Below are positions 59,677 to 64,000 of a DNA stretch of 64,000 nt, one piece after another; positions within the stretch are counted from its first letter, which is position 1; the number at the start of each line of letters is the position of its first letter. The notes under the pieces were generated by a model. It made no database searches, had not been told where the DNA came from, and saw only the letters and a list, made by a program, of their open reading frames with translations. A program made the translations under genes and the position numbers. This stretch comes from Alistipes sp. GTDB lineage: Bacteria > Bacteroidota > Bacteroidia > Bacteroidales > Rikenellaceae. Where the stretch lies: positions 79,642-143,641 of the forward strand of contig JAFSDP010000011.1 of NCBI GenBank assembly GCA_017436185.1, given 5' to 3'.

Positions 59677-62071
59677 AGGCGAGGCGGAGGCGAAGGTGGC
59701 GAGTGGGGTGGCATTCGATGTGAATCGTGGCACCCGCAGGGGCTTCGCCCGAGAGAATCAGCTCCGAAAGAGGGGTTTCGATATGTTCCGTCACCACTCT
59801 GCGCAGGGCACGGGCGCCGTATTGCGGCTCATAGCCCAACTCGGCCAAGCGGCGTTTGGCTTGGTGGGTGGCTCGCAGGCGGTAGCCCAACTGCTCGGCT
59901 CGCTGTCGTAGGTCGCTAAGTTCCAGTTCGACAATCCGTGCCACATCCTCCGTGCCAAGGCTTCGGAACAGAACCACCTCGTCGATGCGATTCAGAAACT
60001 CGGGCGAGAAGGTCCGCTTCAACGCCTTGCGATAGGCAGCCTCGCTCGTGCTGCTTGCTGTCGGGCGGCTGCTTGTCGTGAAGCCGAGGCTCGCACCCCG
60101 CTCGGCTACCTCCCGAGAGCCCACGTTGGAGGTCATCACCACAATCGTATTGCGAAAATCGACCCTGCGGCCCGTGCCATCGGTCAGCCACCCCTCGTCC
60201 AAGAGCTGCAGCAAGAGATTGTACACCTCGCTGTGGGCCTTCTCCAGTTCATCCAACAGCACCACCGCATAGGGCTGACGCCGTACTGCCTCCGTGAGTT
60301 GCCCACCCTCGCCGTAGCCCACATAGCCCGGCGGTGAGCCGATGAGGCGTGCCACGTTGTGTTTCTCGCTGTATTCGCTCATATCGAGCCGAATCAACCC
60401 CCGACGCTCGTCAAACATCCATCGAGCCAACTCCTTGGCAAGAAGCGTCTTACCTACGCCCGTCGGCCCGACGAAGAGAAAGACCCCGATGGGTCGGTCG
60501 GCTCGTTTCAGCCCGACTCGACTGCGTACGATGCAGCGAGTCAGTCGCTCAACAGCCTCCTCCTGGCCGATGATGCGTCGTTGCAGATGGCTCTTCAGCC
60601 CTCGGAGACGGTCGCTCTCCTCGCCCGCCAGACGTTCGATGGGGATCCCCGTCGTGGTGGTCATCACCTGCTCGATAAACGAACGGTCGATGGTCACCAC
60701 CTCCTTGTTTGCCAAAGCGTGTTGCAGGTGGAGCGCCTCGGTGCGCAGCTCTGCCGCCTCGGCGTAGCGGGCCGTTGCCAATGCCATCGCTCGAGCCTGC
60801 TCGGTTGCCTGCAACGTCTCTTGTGTGTGGTTATTTTGCAGGTGTGCCCGGGCCCCCGCCTCATCCATCAGGTCGATGGCCTTGTCGGGCAGCGTACGGT
60901 CGGTGATGTAGCGCTCGGTAAGGGCTACGCACGCCTGCAACGCCTCGTCGGTGTAGCGTACCCGATGGTGCGCCTCGTAGTGGGGTGCCGATTGGCGCAG
61001 AATCTGTAGCGTCTCGGTGGGGGTGGGAGGCTCAATGGCGATGCGCTGAAAACGTCGTTCGAGAGCGGCATCCTGCTCAATATCACGCCGATACTCCTCC
61101 ACGGTGGTGGCTCCGATGAGTTGCAGCTCGTCCCTCGCCAACGCAGGTTTCAGGATGTTGGCCACATCGAGTGACCCCTGCGTTGCTCCTGCCCCCACGA
61201 TGGTGTGCAGCTCATCGATAAAGAGAATGGTTTGCCCGTCCCGCTTCAACTCCTCCATCAACTCCCGAATCCGCTCCTCGAACTCGCCCCGAAACTTCGT
61301 TCCTGCCACCAACGAGGCTACATCGAGCGAAAAGAGCCGTTTGCCTTGCAACTTGTGAGGCACCTCGCCTGTGGCTATCCGTTGTGCCAGCCCCTCGACG
61401 ATGGCTGTCTTGCCGATCCCTGCATCACCCAGCAGGATGGGGTTGTTCTTCTTGCGGCGGCAGAGAATCTCCACCATTCGCTCAATCTCCCTCCCTCGCC
61501 CAATGACGGGATCGAGTCGCCCGGCACGAGCCTCGGCCGTCAGATCGGTGCCGAAACGGTCGAGCTTGGCGGGGTGGTGCGTCGGGTCGGTGTGCAGTTG
61601 CAGGTCGAGCATCCGCACCTCCACATCGCTGCGCCGCAGGGCATCCTGCTCCACCTGCACCAGGGCTTGACGCAGCACCTCGGCGGTGATGTGGTAGCGC
61701 GCAAACAGCGGTGCTGCCACCGAGTCGGGCGCCTCCAGAAGTTCGATCAGGGCGTGTGAAGTGGAGATGCGGTTTGCATCCACATATTTGGCTGTCAGCA
61801 GATTACAAAATTGTCGAAAATAGGTCTCGGGGTCTGTGTCACCCTTTTTTGAGCCTTGCTCGTGAAGAGCAGTCTCCAAGCGGAGACGCAGTTGATACAA
61901 CTCCCAATCTTGCAGGCGTGCCGAGAGCAGCTGATAGGCCATCGAGCCCGTCTCGCCCAGAAGTTCCAATACCAAATAGTCGCCCACCGCCGAGCGTACC
62001 TCGGCCTTGGTGGTCTTAAACGCCGTGCGGGCGATGAGCCCCTCGAGCGTCTTTGAGATGTTTTGCTTCAT
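59675..62071 (-). CDS. ClpC/ClpA-like AAA+ ATPase
   Basis: A 798-residue Hsp100 protein from ATG 62071. It has a degenerate Clp N-domain (about 1-150), then a first AAA+ module with [15 protein letters not shown] and [14 protein letters not shown] short middle region has a UVR-like stretch ([17 protein letters not shown]). The second module has [24 protein letters not shown] and TSNVGS. The tripeptide LGF after [15 protein letters not shown] fits the ClpP-docking loop of ClpA/ClpC and is absent from ClpB, so a proteolytic role with ClpP is likely. clpP and clpS are not in the window. Confidence 0.9.
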   Translation of the reverse strand: MKQNISKTLEGLIARTAFKTTKAEVRSAVGDYLVLELLGETGSMAYQLLSARLQDWELYQLRLRLETALHEQGSKKGDTDPETYFRQFCNLLTAKYVDANRISTSHALIELLEAPDSVAAPLFARYHITAEVLRQALVQVEQDALRRSDVEVRMLDLQLHTDPTHHPAKLDRFGTDLTAEARAGRLDPVIGRGREIERMVEILCRRKKNNPILLGDAGIGKTAIVEGLAQRIATGEVPHKLQGKRLFSLDVASLVAGTKFRGEFEERIRELMEELKRDGQTILFIDELHTIVGAGATQGSLDVANILKPALARDELQLIGATTVEEYRRDIEQDAALERRFQRIAIEPPTPTETLQILRQSAPHYEAHHRVRYTDEALQACVALTERYITDRTLPDKAIDLMDEAGARAHLQNNHTQETLQATEQARAMALATARYAEAAELRTEALHLQHALANKEVVTIDRSFIEQVMTTTTGIPIERLAGEESDRLRGLKSHLQRRIIGQEEAVERLTRCIVRSRVGLKRADRPIGVFLFVGPTGVGKTLLAKELARWMFDERRGLIRLDMSEYSEKHNVARLIGSPPGYVGYGEGGQLTEAVRRQPYAVVLLDELEKAHSEVYNLLLQLLDEGWLTDGTGRRVDFRNTIVVMTSNVGSREVAERGASLGFTTSSRPTASSTSEAAYRKALKRTFSPEFLNRIDEVVLFRSLGTEDVARIVELELSDLRQRAEQLGYRLRATHQAKRRLAELGYEPQYGARALRRVVTEHIETPLSELILSGEAPAGATIHIECHPTRHLRLRLA

Positions 62072-62143
62072 ACAATCGTCCAAATTAGCTTCGCCGATAG
62101 AACGAAATCTTGTACGATTGTAGTATGTATATTGTATTTTTTG

Positions 62144-62638
62144 CTATCTCCGGGGTGCTTCCCAGACCTCCATATCACGCATTTCGGAGCCGTCGATTGT
62201 CAGACGTATGGCAGTGCGCAAGGGGTGAAAACCGTGCAGACCGGCTGCACCCGGATTTACGGCAAGCAGCTCATAGACAGGGTCGTACTGCACTTTGAGA
62301 ATATGCGAATGGCCTGCAATGAAGAGGTTGGGACGCTGTGCCTGAATGCGTTGCACCACCCCCGGGGCGTAGCGACGCGGGTAACCGCCGATGTGAGTCA
62401 TCAACACCTTGACCCCCTCGCACTGAAACGAGGCAACCAACGGATAGACCCGTCGGGTGAGGCCGCCGTCGATGTTGCCCGAGACGGCTCGAAGGGGCTT
62501 GAAGGCGGCAATTTCGTCGGCCAACTCCAACGAGCCGATGTCGCCTGCGTGCCATAGTTCGTCCACCTCGGCGAAGAATTGGCGCAGCGGCTCATCGAAG
62601 GTGCCGTGGGTGTCGGAGAGGATGCCGATACGTTTCAT
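62144..62638 (-). CDS. YfcE/MJ0936-like metallophosphoesterase
   Basis: A 164-residue calcineurin-like phosphoesterase with the five metal motifs: LSDTHGTF (D9, H11), HAGDIGS, SGNIDGG, THIGGYP and GHSH, followed by NPGAAG. The short length is that of YfcE-type enzymes, which cleave phosphodiesters in vitro; the cell substrate is unknown. It is six bases downstream of rarA on the same strand. Confidence 0.93.
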   Translation of the reverse strand: MKRIGILSDTHGTFDEPLRQFFAEVDELWHAGDIGSLELADEIAAFKPLRAVSGNIDGGLTRRVYPLVASFQCEGVKVLMTHIGGYPRRYAPGVVQRIQAQRPNLFIAGHSHILKVQYDPVYELLAVNPGAAGLHGFHPLRTAIRLTIDGSEMRDMEVWEAPRR

Positions 62639-62644
62639 AGGTGG

Positions 62645-63919
62645 TTAGTATTTCCCCTTCCAGAGGGTTTTGATGCGCTCGGCAATCTTCTGCTCGGTAC
62701 TGTTGCCCGTGTTTGGCTCGTAGAAACGGGTGCCACGCAGCGAGTCGGGCAGGAACTCCAACTCAGCAAAGTTGCCCTCGTAGTCGTGGGCATATTTGTA
62801 GCCGTCGCCGTAGCCCGCCTCCGACATCAGTTTGGTCGGGGCGTTACGCAGGTGGAGCGGTACGGGGCGGTTGGTGGTGTCGTGTTCAACGAGTGCAAGC
62901 GCCTTATTGATAGCCATATAGGCCGAATTGCTCTTGGGCGAAGTGGCCAGGTAAATGGTGGTCTCGGCCAACGTGATGCGGGCCTCGGGCATACCGATTT
63001 TGTGGACCGTGTCGAAGCAGGCATTGGCCAAAAGGAGAGCATTGGGATTGGCCAAACCGATGTCTTCCGAGGCCAAAATCACCAGTCGGCGGGCGATGAA
63101 ACGAGGCTCCTCGCCACCGGCCAACATACGGGCCAGGTAGTAGATGGCGGCATTGGGGTCGCTTCCACGCACCGATTTGATAAAGGCCGAGATGACGTCG
63201 TAGTGCTGTTCGCCCTTCTTGTCGTAGAGGGCGATGTTTTGTTGCAGACACTCCGTGACATACTTGTCCGTGATGACCACCTTGCCATCGGTTGCCCCCA
63301 CCACGATGTCGAGGATGTTGAGCAGCTTGCGGGCATCGCCTCCCGAAAAGCGGAACAGCGCACCGGTTTCCACCACCTCGATTTCTCGCTTTTTCAGCTC
63401 CTCATCCACCGTCAGGGCACGCTCCAACAGCCGTTGCAAATCGCTATCTTCCAACGCTTTGAGGATATAGACCTGACAACGGCTCAACAGTGGCGAAATG
63501 ACCTCGAACGAGGGGTTCTCGGTCGTGGCGCCAATGAGCGTAAAGATGCCCTGCTCCACTGCACCGAGCAGCGAATCCTGCTGCGATTTGTTGAAGCGGT
63601 GGATCTCATCGATGAACAGGAACGGCGGCCGCTGGTCGAAGAAGCGTTGCCGCTTGGCCGACTCAATCACATCTCGCACATCCTTCACACCCGACGTGAC
63701 GGCCGAGAGGGTGAAGAAGGGGCGGTCGAGTTGCGAGGCGACAATTTTGGCCAGCGTGGTTTTGCCCACCCCCGGAGGGCCCCAGAGGATGAACGAGGGG
63801 ACATTTCCCGTCTCGAAAAACTTACGGAATACCCCCTTGTCGCCCACCAGATGTTCCTGTCCGATGTAGTCGTCGAGGTGTTGGGGGCGGAGTCGTTCGG
63901 CGAGTGGGGTAGTGGCCAT
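62645..63919 (-). CDS. rarA: Replication-associated recombination protein RarA (MgsA)
   Basis: A 424-residue AAA+ ATPase of the clamp-loader group. It has Walker A ILWGPPGVGKTTLA (about 47-55), FLFIDEIHRFNKSQQD for Walker B and TTENPSFEV as sensor 1. The C-terminal tetramerisation part shows GSDPNAAIYYLARMLAGGEEPRFIARRL. It acts at stalled replication forks. I start at MATTPLAERLRP (63919); an upstream ATG at 63958 would sit on the promoter. Confidence 0.96.
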   Translation of the reverse strand: MATTPLAERLRPQHLDDYIGQEHLVGDKGVFRKFFETGNVPSFILWGPPGVGKTTLAKIVASQLDRPFFTLSAVTSGVKDVRDVIESAKRQRFFDQRPPFLFIDEIHRFNKSQQDSLLGAVEQGIFTLIGATTENPSFEVISPLLSRCQVYILKALEDSDLQRLLERALTVDEELKKREIEVVETGALFRFSGGDARKLLNILDIVVGATDGKVVITDKYVTECLQQNIALYDKKGEQHYDVISAFIKSVRGSDPNAAIYYLARMLAGGEEPRFIARRLVILASEDIGLANPNALLLANACFDTVHKIGMPEARITLAETTIYLATSPKSNSAYMAINKALALVEHDTTNRPVPLHLRNAPTKLMSEAGYGDGYKYAHDYEGNFAELEFLPDSLRGTRFYEPNTGNSTEQKIAERIKTLWKGKY

Positions 63920-63955
63920 AGTCGTGCGGTTTGAAGGGGTGTGAAAATGTAAATA

Positions 63956-63963
63956 CAAAGGTA
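63956..63963 (-). promoter_or_regulatory. -7 promoter box of rarA
   Basis: Minus-strand TACCTTTG, 36 bases ahead of the chosen start. No TTTG lies at the usual distance; the upstream sequence is the ATTAAAA repeat. Confidence 0.45.
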
Positions 63964-63973
63964 AGAAAAGGGA

Positions 63974-64000
63974 ATTAAAAATTAAAAATTAAAAATTAAA
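63974..64000. repeat. Seven-base tandem repeat ATTAAAA
   Basis: Almost four copies of ATTAAAA run to the window edge and may continue. It occupies the place where the rarA -33 element would be expected. Confidence 0.8.

Noticed and set aside
59675..62071. Calling the Hsp100 protein ClpB
   Set aside because: The long coiled-coil middle domain of ClpB is missing, and an LGF tripeptide stands where ClpP-binding Clp ATPases have their docking loop.

Overview
The window looks like a chromosomal segment of a gut Bacteroidales bacterium, most likely Alistipes or another Rikenellaceae. This is inferred from the gene families and base use, not from a database match. The supporting signs are a SusC/SusD pair, a PorX-type response regulator with a PglZ domain, many lipoproteins, almost no Shine-Dalgarno sites, and repeated promoters of the Bacteroidota form TTTG, 18 to 20 bases, TAnnTTTG.

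Left part (1-6000) is an AT-richer accessory region, nearly all on the minus strand: a cut-off lipoprotein, a small P-loop protein, an AraC regulator with its own promoter, and a three-gene unit. That unit encodes a DUF262/DUF1524 (GmrSD-like) nuclease-type protein, a tandem zinc-knuckle protein and a two-helix membrane protein. It has one clear promoter and is the best candidate for an undescribed defence system. tRNA-Phe follows.

The core region (6000-32500) reads mostly on the plus strand: a candidate small RNA, a SusC/SusD/surface-lipoprotein operon, porX-tsaE-SRPBCC, HU with a 30-residue basic protein, and rng-mfd-coaX. An envelope series follows (FadL-like barrel, TPR protein, LptC, CorC-like CBS protein, PpiD-like foldase), then a TonB-dependent receptor and rpsT on the minus strand.

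The middle (32500-40100) carries tRNA-Glu, two tandem TIR-domain genes whose first 105 bases are almost identical, a large branched palindrome abutting tRNA-Pro, then queA, nadB and prfC.

The surface-polysaccharide locus (40150-59620) is a long plus-strand run behind one strong promoter and a structured leader. It starts with a WecA-like initiating transferase, nucleotide-sugar genes (galacturonokinase-like GHMP kinase, nucleotidyltransferase, UDP-glucuronate 4-epimerase-like protein, and an unusual cytidylyltransferase/GHMP-kinase fusion) and a complete rmlACDB set. Flippase, aminotransferase, GNAT, ATP-grasp, glycosyltransferase, polymerase and acetyltransferase genes follow. The stretch 52670-58860 is clearly AT-richer than its flanks, as expected for an exchangeable strain-specific cassette.

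The right end (59640-64000) is housekeeping on the minus strand: a ClpC-like ATPase, a YfcE-like phosphodiesterase and RarA.
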